From NCBI RefSeq assembly GCF_047663525.1, contig NC_092587.1:35641001-35705000 (forward strand): a DNA stretch of 64,000 nucleotides, in the 5' to 3' direction. This DNA is from Anas platyrhynchos. Lineage: Eukaryota > Chordata > Aves > Anseriformes > Anatidae. Positions 26,651-36,772 of the stretch are shown here, piece by piece (within the stretch, counting starts at the first letter, position 1; the number at the start of each line of letters is the position of its first letter). A program made the position numbers and the translations under genes. The notes under the pieces are model-generated. The model was not told the DNA's origin, made no database searches, and saw nothing but the letters and a program-made list of their open reading frames with translations.

Positions 26651-29600
26651 TAAAAGAGATTTGAAAACTATGGGAAATGACGCATAAACACATCCTTTCT
26701 ATTGTGCCAGACCGATGAACAAGAGGAATGAACGTGCGGTGTTTTTTCTTTCTTTTTCTACTCTCCCCCTTCAAACGTGCTTTATTCCTAAAGGTGTGTT
26801 TACTCCAAACTTCACCCAGGTCCCCTTCTCTCCTGCTACTCATCGAGACAGGCTGACAGAAAAGGGCAGGGAGGAAGGGAATGAAGTCAAGGTTCGGTCA
26901 CAAGTGGTTACGTGCGGTTGCCTAGACAGGGCATGCCTGTGGCAGATAAGGGAATTTGCCTTTACCAAAGAGGTCCTGAAAGCAGCATGGACTTTCGGAC
27001 CACCCCTAGCAATGAGTGATGCAGAGCAGCTACACTTGGTCAGAGAGCGTGAGCTCTCAGCCTCACGACCGGCCTAAAGCACAAAGGGCTTGAGCCAGCA
27101 TGTTACTGTCAGGGCCTTGCCTAAGAGGGCGTTAAGAAGCACTTGCTGTGGTATTGTGGGACGGCTCTCATAACCAGAAAGCTGGGGAAGGGCAGGATTT
27201 CCCCATGTGATTATGTAACTAGGCTCAAGAGCTCACGAAGAGGGAAGTCTGTGGCTAGCTTACTGAGGCAGAGGCTTGCAGCTCTTTCTGGAGGGCCTCG
27301 ATGATCATGGCTTGTTGCTGGGCCGTGGCTTCCAGTCTGGCATTTTGAGCTTCGAGCCTAAGAAAGACATACAAGCAATTACAGTCGTGTGGATACAGCA
27401 GGCCTCAAGAGTATTAAGCCGGGAAGAAGAGCGTGAAGTAGCAGAGCCCCAAGCAAAAGCATCTTTCAGAAGCCTGCACGAACTTGCTGTGCGGCAAGAA
27501 AGCAACCCTCTGGCTTTCACACAGTCCCCAAAAGTGAAGCCTTGCTCCCCCTCTCGTACTCCCTTACCGTTGCACGCGCTCCTCCAGATGTTTGATGACC
27601 GCAGCTGCAGCAGATGCTACCAGAACGCTTTGCTGTTTCACACAAGAAGCTGTTACTTCCCTCTCCATCTTCTCTATAGCAATCTGCAGGCCAACTCCGT
27701 AATTCAAGCGCTCGATATACTGTTGTTGCGATCGCAGCAGCTGTCAAGTCGCAACAGGGATTCACACAAGTGAGCTTAGGCTTGACAAAAAGGAGTCGAC
27801 AGATTCGACTCTCCAGGCACCTCTCAAAAGCCACGATACATGTACTTATACATCTTTTGTACTGGCCCCTCTCCAACGTCTACCTTCGTTCCCTACCAGC
27901 CGGGCTTACACAAAACCCCGCGACAGGAGCAGATCCCTATTTGGGTTTGCCACGAAAAAGGCCTGGGCCCCTGCAGAGGCGGCAGCAGACTGCCTTGCCA
28001 TACCTTGGCTTTATACTTGTCCAATTCCTTCTGCAAACGCCTCTTCTCTTCCTTCAGGCGCCCGTGGTGGTGCATCGGGTCTTCAAGAGAAGCTTTGGAT
28101 TTGGGCTGCTCTTCAGGAGCACCGGGAAGCTCCTGCGGCAGCTGTCTGACCACACCCTGAAGAAATGGCATTACACGAGAATGCACAAGTTAGTAAGGAC
28201 GCGACAAGACGAGAGACGCGTTTACTCATTCGATGCTGTCAGTAGATCGGTCTGCTGCTGCAGTTTGAACCTAAGAAATCGTGCCCGCCACCAGCAGGCA
28301 TCTGCACAACTGATCTGCGTCACTCAGTCACCTGTGTATTGTCCCGAAAATGCAGCCGAGTTTCAGGATCCTGTTGTTGTGGAAGGTTTTCTTCCTCCTT
28401 CGCAGACCCCTGAGTGAGCAAGAACACAGACAGTCAGGCAGCGTGGAAGGGTTGCCCAGAAAGAACGCACCACTGTCAGTAGATCGGTCTGCTGCTGCAG
28501 TTTGAACCTAAGAAATCGTGCCCGCCACCAGCAGGCATCTGCACAACTGATCTGCGTCACTCAGTCACCTGTGTATTGTCCCGAAAATGCAGCCGAGTTT
28601 CAGGATCCTGTCGTTGTGGAAGGTTTTCTTTCTCCTTCGCAGACCCCTGAGTGAGCAAGAACACAGACAGTCAGGCAGCGTGGAAGGGTTGCCCAGAAAG
28701 AACGCACCACTGTCAGTAGATCGGTCTGCTGCTGCAGTTTGAACCTAAGAAATCGTGCCCGCCACCAGCAGGCATCTGCACAACTGATCTGCGTCACTCA
28801 GTCACCTGTGTATTGTCCCGAAAATGCAGCCGAGTTTCAGGATCCTGTCGTTGTGGAAGGTTTTCTTCCTCCTTCGCAGACCCCTGAGTGAGCAAGAACA
28901 CAGACAGTCAGGCAGCGTGGAAGGGTTGCCCAGAAAGAACGCACCACTGTCAGTAGATCGGTCTGCTGCTGCAGTTTGAACCTAAGAAATCGTGCCCGCC
29001 ACCAGCAGGCATCTGCACAACTGATCTGCGTCACTCAGTCACCTGTGTATTGTCCCGAAAATGCAGCCGAGTTTCAGGATCCTGTCGTTGTGGAAGGTTT
29101 TCTTCCTCCTTCGCAGACCCCTGAGTGAGCAAGAACACAGACAGTCAGGCAGCGTGGAAGGGTTGCCCAGAAAGAACGCACCACTGTCAGTAGATCGGTC
29201 TGCTGCTGCAGTTTGAACCTAAGAAATCGTGCCCGCCACCAGCAGGCATCTGCACAACTGATCTGCGTCACTCAGTCACCTGTGTATTGTCCCGAAAATG
29301 CAGCCGAGTTTCAGGATCCTGTCGTTGTGGAAGGTTTTCTTCCTCCTTCGCAGACCCCTGAGTGAGCAAGAACACAGACAGTCAGGCAGCGTGGAAGGGT
29401 TGCCCAGAAAGAACGCACCACTGCCCCGTCTTTCAGCACTTGGTATGCAGAAGCACAACGTCTGCCACAGCTTCGTCATCCTCAGAATCATACCTCAGCA
29501 TTGAAACCTCCATCTTCACCTTCATCTCCAAATTCATCGTACTCTGTTGACAGCAGCAGCACGTAATCTGCAAAGGAAGTCAGAAACGAGGCGCTCTGAG

Positions 29601-32547
29601 TGTCCGTTGCTCTCTGCTTTTCCCCAGCCCTCAAGCCCTGCATCAAGTGCCGCAGAGCGGTTCAACTCCGCAGTACAAATGCAGGTAGGAAGTGTTTTCC
29701 CGGGGTGCCTTTGCACCCAGCCGCAGCACGGTATTCTCTTGGCTTCACCACCTCTTGCTGCCTCCTTTCCAGCAGGAGGTGCCTAAGCATGACAGCGCAC
29801 GTGGCTCTCAGCAGCACCCCACAAGTGGCTGGGGGCATCGAGGAAGAGACTCTGGCGAGCAGGAGTCGCGGGGCATGGACAGTTTGGGCCGTCTGGTCTC
29901 TGGACAACACCTCCAGACCCTGGTGTTTCGGGGCACGTTGCACTGGCCAGGAGGCATTCTAGAAGCACTGTGCAAAGGAAGCATCCTCGTGCTGACGGGA
30001 AGTCGACAAGAAAGAGCGCTCTTTCCGTAGCGCTAACAGAAAAGATCGCCCTTCTCTCAGATGCACTGCCCAAAACCTTCCCAGGAGCCAGACCCCTAGG
30101 TGTTGCCACTTAGTGATTGGTGAGAAACCAATCACTGTGTTTCCTTCACTCTCTTTCTCCCCATCACTCCAGCCCTGCGTCCCAGAAGTGGGTTATTACT
30201 CTGCTACAGGCCAGATTGGGCTTTCCGCATCATCTCGTCCACTTTTAAGGATCCCGCCTACTCCGCTCAGCGCAAGTGTGCCTAATCGGTACCCACCAGT
30301 TGTCACCGGGCAGGAGCCTTCGGGCACTGCTGTGCCTTTTGCAGCATCTCCAGGAGACTCTCCCGGGATTACTGAGCTTGCGGCTTCCTCCAGTATCTCA
30401 TTCAAACTACAGACAGAAAGAAAGGGAATTCATTTGGGGAATAGTAACCACAGCCTCGCCTACAGTCCTCGCTAGAAAAGCAGCAGCCGTTCATTGTCCA
30501 GCCCGTACAGCTTCAGAGCCAGCCGATAAAGGGTTACACACACACTGCTGCTTGCGCTCCTCTTGCAGATTTCCTACTCATTCCAGGCACCTTCAGTCAG
30601 TCCCTAGATGCCTCTTCCCCTCTCTAGGGTAACTCCCCGCTGCTGGGCAGCTGTTACATCCTCTGTCCAGCCTGGCAGAGGGGAACTTGGGGCTCTGGAA
30701 GAGACCACTTGCAGGTTTGCTTCTTAGCTAAACCTTGGAAGATAAATAAATACAAAGTTGCTGCAGACCCGGGCTACTATTGAAAAGGATGCGGGAAGGA
30801 GATGCATCCGCAGATGCCACTGAGCCCAGCTGACACAAAGGTCTCAACGCCTCCTTAAACTCCGGTGCCTCTGCAAGCGGTCCATAAGACAGCACGGACA
30901 TTTGGACAACCCCCTGCAATGAGCGACGCACAACACTTACTCTTTGTTATGGTGCTCTTTGAAGTAATCCTTGGCTGACTTGCCGGTGAAGTCTTTCTTA
31001 AAAGGATCGGCACCATGCCGAAGAAGAAGTCGAATCATGTCCGTATCCCCCGCAACAGCAGCAATCGCACAAATACTCCTAGAGCATCCAAAACCAGGTG
31101 GAAAAGACATCAGCTTCGCCTTGCTGTTGTTTTAGTCCCCTCCCCGTTTGCCTGCCAGGCAACCGATTCCCCCCTTTCCTACAGGGACAGCGAAAGCAAA
31201 GGCAAAGCGCGAGCGACCTCCTGTTGGCCGGGACCTCAGGAGGTCTCCAGGCAGGTCTCCAGCTATCAGGTCAGACTGGGCTGCTCGGGGCTTCTCCCAT
31301 TCTGCCCTTCAAAGCCTCCTTCAGAGGCTGGAGGCTGCACAAACTTGTGTGCTGGGAGCACCGCAGACAATGCTTTCCTGCAGCCCTCAGCATGGAAAAC
31401 TGCCCCTGCAGGAAGACCGCAGTCACCGCAGATCTGCTTTCACAAGGCATGCAGAAGGAACGCCTCCTGTGCGGCTCCAGCTTCTTTTGCAAAGCTCGTT
31501 CCTGTGCCTCTGATCAATTTCACTTGAGCAATGCTAAGGAAACCCAGGCAAACTTTTGAAAAACCCTTCACCTTCCAGAGCGATCTCTCGCATTCACGTT
31601 GGCTCCTTTTTCCAGAAGGAACTCTATCATCTCTTTGCGACTGCAGGAGACTGCGAGAGCAAGCGGCGTGCATCCCATCTGCAAGGAGAGAGAATCTGCC
31701 TTAGCATAGGAGAGAAAAGTGACGTCGCTTTTTTTTTTGTAAGGACAGCCTTGCCCGAGCTACCAGGTTACCTCATTCTGAGCATCAATCCGGGCGTTGT
31801 GCTGGAGTAAGATCCCCGCCACAGACACGCTACCAGCGTGGACAGCGAGGTGAAGGGCGGTGTTGCCTCTATGATTTGTGACGTTTGGGTCAGCGCCGTG
31901 CTCTAGCAGAAGAACCACGCAGCCTTCTTGCTTGTGCACTACCGCCTGGAGAGCAGAGACAGGAAGGGAATGACTCGCAAGGCCTATGCTGCTCTCCACC
32001 AGAGAGAGCTCCCCAACGCGCGAGGGTCTCCAACGGGCAGGGAACACGTGCCCGTCCTGCGCTGACCGCAGCGCCCCTACGTCAAGAATGCCGCCGGGAA
32101 GCCGTCGTCCCTCCGAGTGGAGCCGACAAGCCCCATCTACAGCAACGGCGTCGTGTTTTCACATACCTTCATCAGGGGCGTGTTCTTCCGGTTGTCCCGT
32201 GGGTTCAGCTTGCACTTCTTCCTCAGCAGAAACTGAACGACATCCACGTGGCCATTGGCGCAAGCAAAATGCAGAGGAGTCCTGCAAATTCCAGATACGC
32301 CATGAAGGCAGACAGCCCACGACGGGCCGGCCCAGGGCCCAGAGCGCTTCCGCCTGGGCTGGGCGTTTCCAGGCAGGGCCAGGGCCTGGCTGTGGGCACT
32401 GGCTGCCCCTTACCGCCCCTCCGCATCCCCCCAGTTGATGCACAGCTTCCTCAGCCACTGGCGCCGCTGCAGCAGGGCCAGGTCGCCGCAGGCGGCCGCG
32501 GCATGCAGCACAAGACCCCCTGCATGCTGCGTCGCGGACGAGGCCAT
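26520..32547 (-). CDS. Ankyrin-repeat / coiled-coil protein gene with five tandem cassette exons
   Basis: The gene is assembled from splice sites and phases. In transcript order the coding exons are 32414-32547, 32167-32281, 31772-31945, 31572-31678, 30941-31078, 30297-30406, 29494-29567, five 78-bp exons (29280-29357, 29043-29120, 28806-28883, 28569-28646, 28332-28409), 28004-28156, 27568-27740, 27264-27357 and 26520-26555. All phases close, giving about 565 aa. The N-terminal part has five ankyrin repeats (TPLHFACANGHVDVVQFLL, NTALHLAVHAGSVSVAGILL, CTPLALAVSCSRKEMIEFLL and others). A low-complexity acidic linker follows, then coiled-coil (RLKEEKRRLQKELDKYKAK and LEAQNARLEATAQQQ). This order resembles the POTE/ANKRD26/ANKRD7 group. 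The start lies in a good Kozak context (GGGCCATGG). Unspliced, the penultimate exon would end at TAG 27255-27257. A further exon between 29568 and 30296 cannot be excluded. The exon 6 donor choice is the weakest. Function is unknown. Confidence 0.8.
28236..29423 (-). repeat. 237-bp tandem array, five units, each with one 78-bp exon
   Basis: Five nearly identical 237-bp units run head to tail. Each holds a 78-bp exon (26 codons, phase 0-0) with its acceptor (ctcactcag) and donor (cag/gtgact) intact. The encoded peptide starts GSAKEEENLPQ and ends LHFRDNTQ. Differences are few: the 28332-28409 copy has Gln where the others have Arg, and the 28569-28646 copy changes one Glu to Lys. Because 78 is a multiple of three and phases match, any number of copies can be included or skipped without a frameshift. 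Near-identity of intron and exon means recent expansion or homogenisation. Confidence 0.93.
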
Positions 32548-32848
32548 GGCCCACCTCAGGGCAGTGGCACCAGGAGGCACAGGGAGACGGGAGTCAAGAC
32601 GGCTGGGAGCCCCGCGGCAGGGCAGAGGCACCACGCGAGGGCAGAGCCGCAGCCACGCTCCCGGCCACACACGCGCTGTTGCTTCCCCAGTGGCGGCGAC
32701 AGCACTGAGCTCTGCCTGCTGCAGGCAGCACTCGGCTTTGCTGCCAGGACACGGGCAGGGGGTCACAAAGGGTGTCACAAAGGGTGTCACCAGGGGCGTC
32801 CAGCCTGGGGGCACCGCCCTCCGGGGGCAGGGGGCGCCTGCCCGGTGC
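32548..32848 (-). promoter_or_regulatory. 5' flank of the ankyrin gene, cut short by ERV-A
   Basis: About 300 bp of GC-rich sequence lie between the ankyrin gene start codon and the ERV-A 5' LTR. They include three partial copies of a GGTGTCACAAAG unit near 32760-32795. Any promoter or non-coding first exon further upstream would now lie beyond the 15.4-kb provirus, after 48302. Confidence 0.45.
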
Positions 32849-33216
32849 TGTGGAGGAATGGTTGAGTGAAGTAGGACATGTGGATGTTGAGCAGTTGGGA
32901 GACAATGGGCTAGTGAAGTACCGTACTTAACTCACATGAGCCTGGGCACGTACACAGCTGGCTGAGAGCCAATCAGGCTCAAGGACACAATGCCCTTGGG
33001 CCATCGGGGGAAAGTCCCTAAGGCGGGACGGTGGCTAAAAGAAGGAGAAACTGACTGAAAAGCCCGGGAAGTGTTAGCCAATCCTGAGCTTAGTTTCTGC
33101 AATATGTATGAGTTGATTATGTTCGAACTCGATAAAAGGCGACTGAGCTATCCATTAAAGTTGAAGTCCACTGTTCACTCATATCGAGCGTCTGTGTCTT
33201 CCTTCCGTCGGCAACA
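32849..33216 (+). repeat. ERV-A 5' LTR
   Basis: This 368-bp LTR starts TGTGGAGG and ends CAACA. It carries a CCAAT box (agccaatcagg, near 32968), a GGGGAAAGTCCC NF-kB-like site near 33007-33018, a GATAAAA TATA-like box near 33130 and an ATTAAA poly(A)-like signal near 33154. It points away from the ankyrin gene, whose start codon is about 300 bp away. Confidence 0.93.
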
Positions 33217-33219
33217 AAT

Positions 33220-33237
33220 TGGCGCCCGAACAGGGAC
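33220..33237 (+). other. ERV-A primer binding site (tRNA-Lys3 type)
   Basis: TGGCGCCCGAACAGGGAC, three bases after the LTR end. This is the well-known complement of the tRNA-Lys3 3' end used by several betaretroviruses and lentiviruses. Confidence 0.92.
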
Positions 33238-33587
33238 CGGTCTGAACGGGATTTGGACACTGCTGGCAGTGATCCAGGGCCACGGTTGGACGGAATAAGG
33301 GAGGAACCGGTCCTGCAACACAGCCCAGGAGGTGGAAGGGACAAGAATCCCCGCACCCGCGGCGGGAAGGTGAAAGGGACGTGGAGTCCCCCGCACCCGG
33401 GAGAGGATCCCGCCGGTCATGCGTCGCTGAGGTCTGAAACGTGAAAGGGACGAAAACTTGGAGCCCCCGCACCCACAGCTCGGAAGGTGGAAGGGAGTCC
33501 CCGCACCCGGGATGAGCCTATTTAGGGTCCCGCCGGAGAAGCGCCACCGAGGTCTTTGCAAAGGCTGCAACCGACGTATATAAAGGT
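33238..33587 (+). other. ERV-A leader with repeated CCCCGCACCC motif
   Basis: The untranslated leader before gag. The decamer CCCCGCACCC recurs at 33349, 33389, 33465 and 33499, each beside similar gtgaaaggga or ggaaggt words, suggesting short internal duplications. Leaders of this kind usually hold packaging and dimerisation signals; that role here is inference. Confidence 0.55.
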
Positions 33588-35215
33588 ATGGAGAGACAAG
33601 CGGCGTATTATTTGCTCAAATGCTTTTTAGAAAAGCGGAGCATTTTAGATATAGATTGTAAAAAAGATTTGCCGGGGTTATTAGCATATGGGGTAGCTAA
33701 GGGTTGTTTTACAAATCCTGATACAGTATTTGAGCAAGCAGAGTGGTGTAAATTTGGAGATAAATTGTTTGATGATGTTATTAATGAAAATAAGGCTGCT
33801 AAAAAATTGATGAAGCCATGGAGAGCAGTGACTAATGTATTAGCCATACATAAAGCTGAACAAAGAGTTGCCGCTGCTGCAAGAGAGCGGTTAGGACCAC
33901 CAGGAAGGGTTAATAATGTTAATCCACAGCAAATAAATATGGAAGGAACAGATTGCCCGTTGCCACCTTCCGTTAGAACTTTTACTATTACACAGGGGGT
34001 CTCGGGAAATTCGGAGGTGCCTGTGACAATGTCCTCTGTAGCAGAGGAGGAGCTTTCACTACCAGCAGCTCCAACCGCTCCAATAGAAACTGAGGAAGGA
34101 GCAAGTGGAAGGACCAGTGCTAACCCATTTCTATCAAATACAAATCCCTTCACAACAGGGGCACAGGGAAGAGAAGGTCTATGGAGGCAAATAGCAAATG
34201 AGGCACTGCGTGAAGGGAATTATGAAACGTCAACACAGTTAACACAAGCTTTTCCGGTAGTATACTCGCCACCAGATGCACAGGGGAATGTAACCGTTAA
34301 TATGACAAATTTAGACTGGAAACTATTAACTCAGTTACGACCTACCGTAAATGATTCTGGTTTAAAGGGGGAACCTACTCGGCAAATGTTAGATTATATT
34401 TGGGGAACTAATATATTGCTCCCCGGGGACATACGTAGTATAATGAAGCTGATCCTAACACAACATCAACAGCTTCTTTTTAATGCGCATTGGCAAAGTG
34501 TTTGTCAAGAGGCAGTAGCTGCGATAAGGGCACCTGGAGATCCGTTGCATGGTGTCACGTTGGAGGAATTGATGGGACTCGGACCATATTATAGATTAGA
34601 GGCACAAGCGTTGCTGGGTCCAGACAAAGCTAAAGAATCAATGAGATTGGCTCGGAGAGCCTTGGACCAAATTAGAGAGCCGGGGGGATACCATCCTATA
34701 TGGGCATCAAGCAAGGAAGGGAGGAACCATTTGGGTTGTTTATTGACTGAGTAGCAAACGCGGCTGGAGTACCTGATTATCTAAAGGGCACTATTCTAAA
34801 GCAGTGTGCAATTCAAAACCGCAACCCTTCAACTCGTAGTATATTAGCTACATTACCAGGAACTTGGACAATTGAGGAGGGTTTAGAAAGGATGGCTCAG
34901 GTACCCGTGGGTCCGCAGGCTATATTGGTAGAAGCAATAAAACAACTAGGGAATAGCATGAAAGAACAGGCACAGGTATTAAGAGAGACTGCACAGCAAT
35001 CGCAGAATCAAGTATTCACTGCCCTTGCTCCTTTGCAAACGCCCGGAGGCCGTCCTACTGGCCAAGGGTCTTCACCACGACCGCGTTGTTTTCGCTGTGG
35101 GATCACGGGACATATGAGACGAGAGTGCAAAACGAAATCAGTGTGGTGTCAGAACTGCCAATCCAATACGCATAACACAGAGACCTGTCAACATGGTGCG
35201 TCGGAAACGGCCTGA
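33588..35215 (+). pseudogene. gag: ERV-A gag, broken by a frameshift and a stop
   Basis: Gag builds the retroviral particle. The first frame (33588-34754) holds matrix and most of capsid (LFDDVINENKAAKK near the start, then IWGTNILLPGDIRSIMKL and LEELMGLGPYYRLEAQAL). Near 34,700-34,720 the reading frame changes. The continuing capsid frame then meets TGA at about 34749. From 34892 the frame runs to 35215 and ends in nucleocapsid with two zinc knuckles: CFRCGITGHMRREC and CQNCQSNTHNTETC. The type is betaretrovirus-like. The mutations mean no full Gag can be made from this copy. Confidence 0.9.
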
Positions 35216-35330
35216 GCAGCGGGAAGGACCGCCCCGCGACGACACAAAAAGCGGCATTTAGGACAGCGGCCGGAACAGCCCCGTCACCAATGTCTGCAGA
35301 GAATGCCTTTACCTCCGACCAGCCACCAGA

Positions 35331-36038
35331 GGGAGCCTCGGCTTGGACTTGGCAACAGCAGTAGATGTAACGCTATTGGACTCTAAACCCACCAGGGTAA
35401 GGACAGGAGTTATGGGACCAGTTATTGTCAATGGTGATCCTGTGGGAGCTTTATTGATCGGAAGATCGTCTGCTACCTTGAATGGATTACAAATATTGGT
35501 TGGACTTCTAGATAAAGACTATTTTGGGGAAATACAGATTATGGTTTCTGCAATGTTACCTCCAATGCATGTGCCGCGGGATACAAAGATAGCTCAATTA
35601 ATTCCGTTGCCACACCTTGTGGCATCTCTACCACCGATGGTCAATAAGGACCGAGGACGCGGAGCATTTGGCTCCACAGGAAAAGTAGCGTTATTAACGC
35701 TTGGCATGCAGCAGAGACCACGACAGAAAATCACAGTATGTTTAAAGGATGAGAAACTGCAAATTGAGGCATTGTTGGACACTGGCACAGATGTGACAAT
35801 AATCAGTGCGCAAACTTGGCCACCGCATTGGCCTACATTCGAATCCAGTACCACTGTAGCAGGAGTAGGAGGTATGACTATTGCTCGTCGATCACCAGTA
35901 CTGCAATGGACAATAGGTGACAAAGTTGTAAAATGCAGTGTATCTGTCTTACCGTTGCCAGATGGAGTACAAGCACTGATAGGGAGAGACATTCTTGCTC
36001 AGATGGGAATGGTTCTTACGTCAGACCACCATTTATAG
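35331..36038 (+). CDS. pro: ERV-A dUTPase-protease (pro) ORF
   Basis: An open frame with two domains. Residues from about 35331 to 35690 are dUTPase ([26 protein letters not shown] with [15 protein letters not shown] as the C-terminal P-loop-like motif). Residues from about 35700 on are an aspartic protease, with active-site DTG at 35778-35786 and [10 protein letters not shown] near the end. dUTPase fused in pro is typical of betaretroviruses. The frame overlaps pol (pol is in the -1 frame, open from 35933), as expected for pro-pol frameshifting. The start is uncertain because pro is normally made by frameshift from gag. Confidence 0.88.
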   Translation, partial: GSLGLDLATAVDVTLLDSKPTRVRTGVMGPVIVNGDPVGALLIGRSSATLNGLQILVGLLDKDYFGEIQIMVSAMLPPMHVPRDTKIAQLIPLPHLVASLPPMVNKDRGRGAFGSTGKVALLTLGMQQRPRQKITVCLKDEKLQIEALLDTGTDVTIISAQTWPPHWPTFESSTTVAGVGGMTIARRSPVLQWTIGDKVVKCSVSVLPLPDGVQALIGRDILAQMGMVLTSDHHL

Positions 36039-36772
36039 GTATGGCCATTGCTTGGACTTTCCCAATCCCACTAAAATGGAAAAATGATGAATCTGTGTGG
36101 GTTGAGCAGTGGCCGCTAAAACGGGAAAGTCTAGTACATGCTCACAGACTAGTACAAGAGCAGTGTCAACAACGGCACCTAAGACTGTCAACAAGCCCTT
36201 GGAACAGTCCAATTTTTGTGATTCCCAAGAAATCCGGGAAATATCGTTTACTTCACGACCTGCGAGCGGTTAATAATCAAATGTGTGCCATGGGAGCACT
36301 GCAACCTGGTCTACCTAATCCTGCTATGATACCAGAGGGTTGGCATTTATTGATTGTGGATCTGAAAGACTGTTTTCTCACAATAGCCCTCTATGAAAAT
36401 GACAAACAGAGGTTTGCCTTTACTCTCCCGGCAATAAATCGTGAAGGTCCGGATCAAAGATTTGAATGGACTGTATTACCCCAGGGAATGCGTAATTCAC
36501 CTATGTTATGTCAGCTTTATGTTGACACAGCTCTGCAACCGATTCGACGAAAATGGTCCAGCCTATGTTAGTGGGCCACTTAAGCGATTTATGGAACTGT
36601 GGGACATTAAGCATATAACTGGTATTCCACATTCACCAACTGGTCACGCTATAGTAGAAAGGGCTAATGGAACAGTTAAGCAGTACTTGGAAAAGTATAA
36701 AGACATTACAGATGTTAGAGAGAGGGTGGATAAAACTTTATTTGTTCTCAATCATTAGTGTGTATTTGGAGA

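Noticed and set aside
28215-28271. A possible 45-bp extra exon (AG/gtaaac borders) after the last cassette.
   Set aside because: In phase with its neighbours it would end in a stop. Skipping it joins two phase-0 exons cleanly.
28363-29271. Four repeated 65-codon minus-strand ORFs in the tandem array.
   Set aside because: They run through intron and splice sites of the array in a frame different from the one that closes with neighbouring exons. The 78-bp exon reading explains the region better.
31885-32865. A 326-codon + strand ORF over the ankyrin exons.
   Set aside because: It is antisense to well-phased ankyrin exons, GC-rich and without a recognisable domain.
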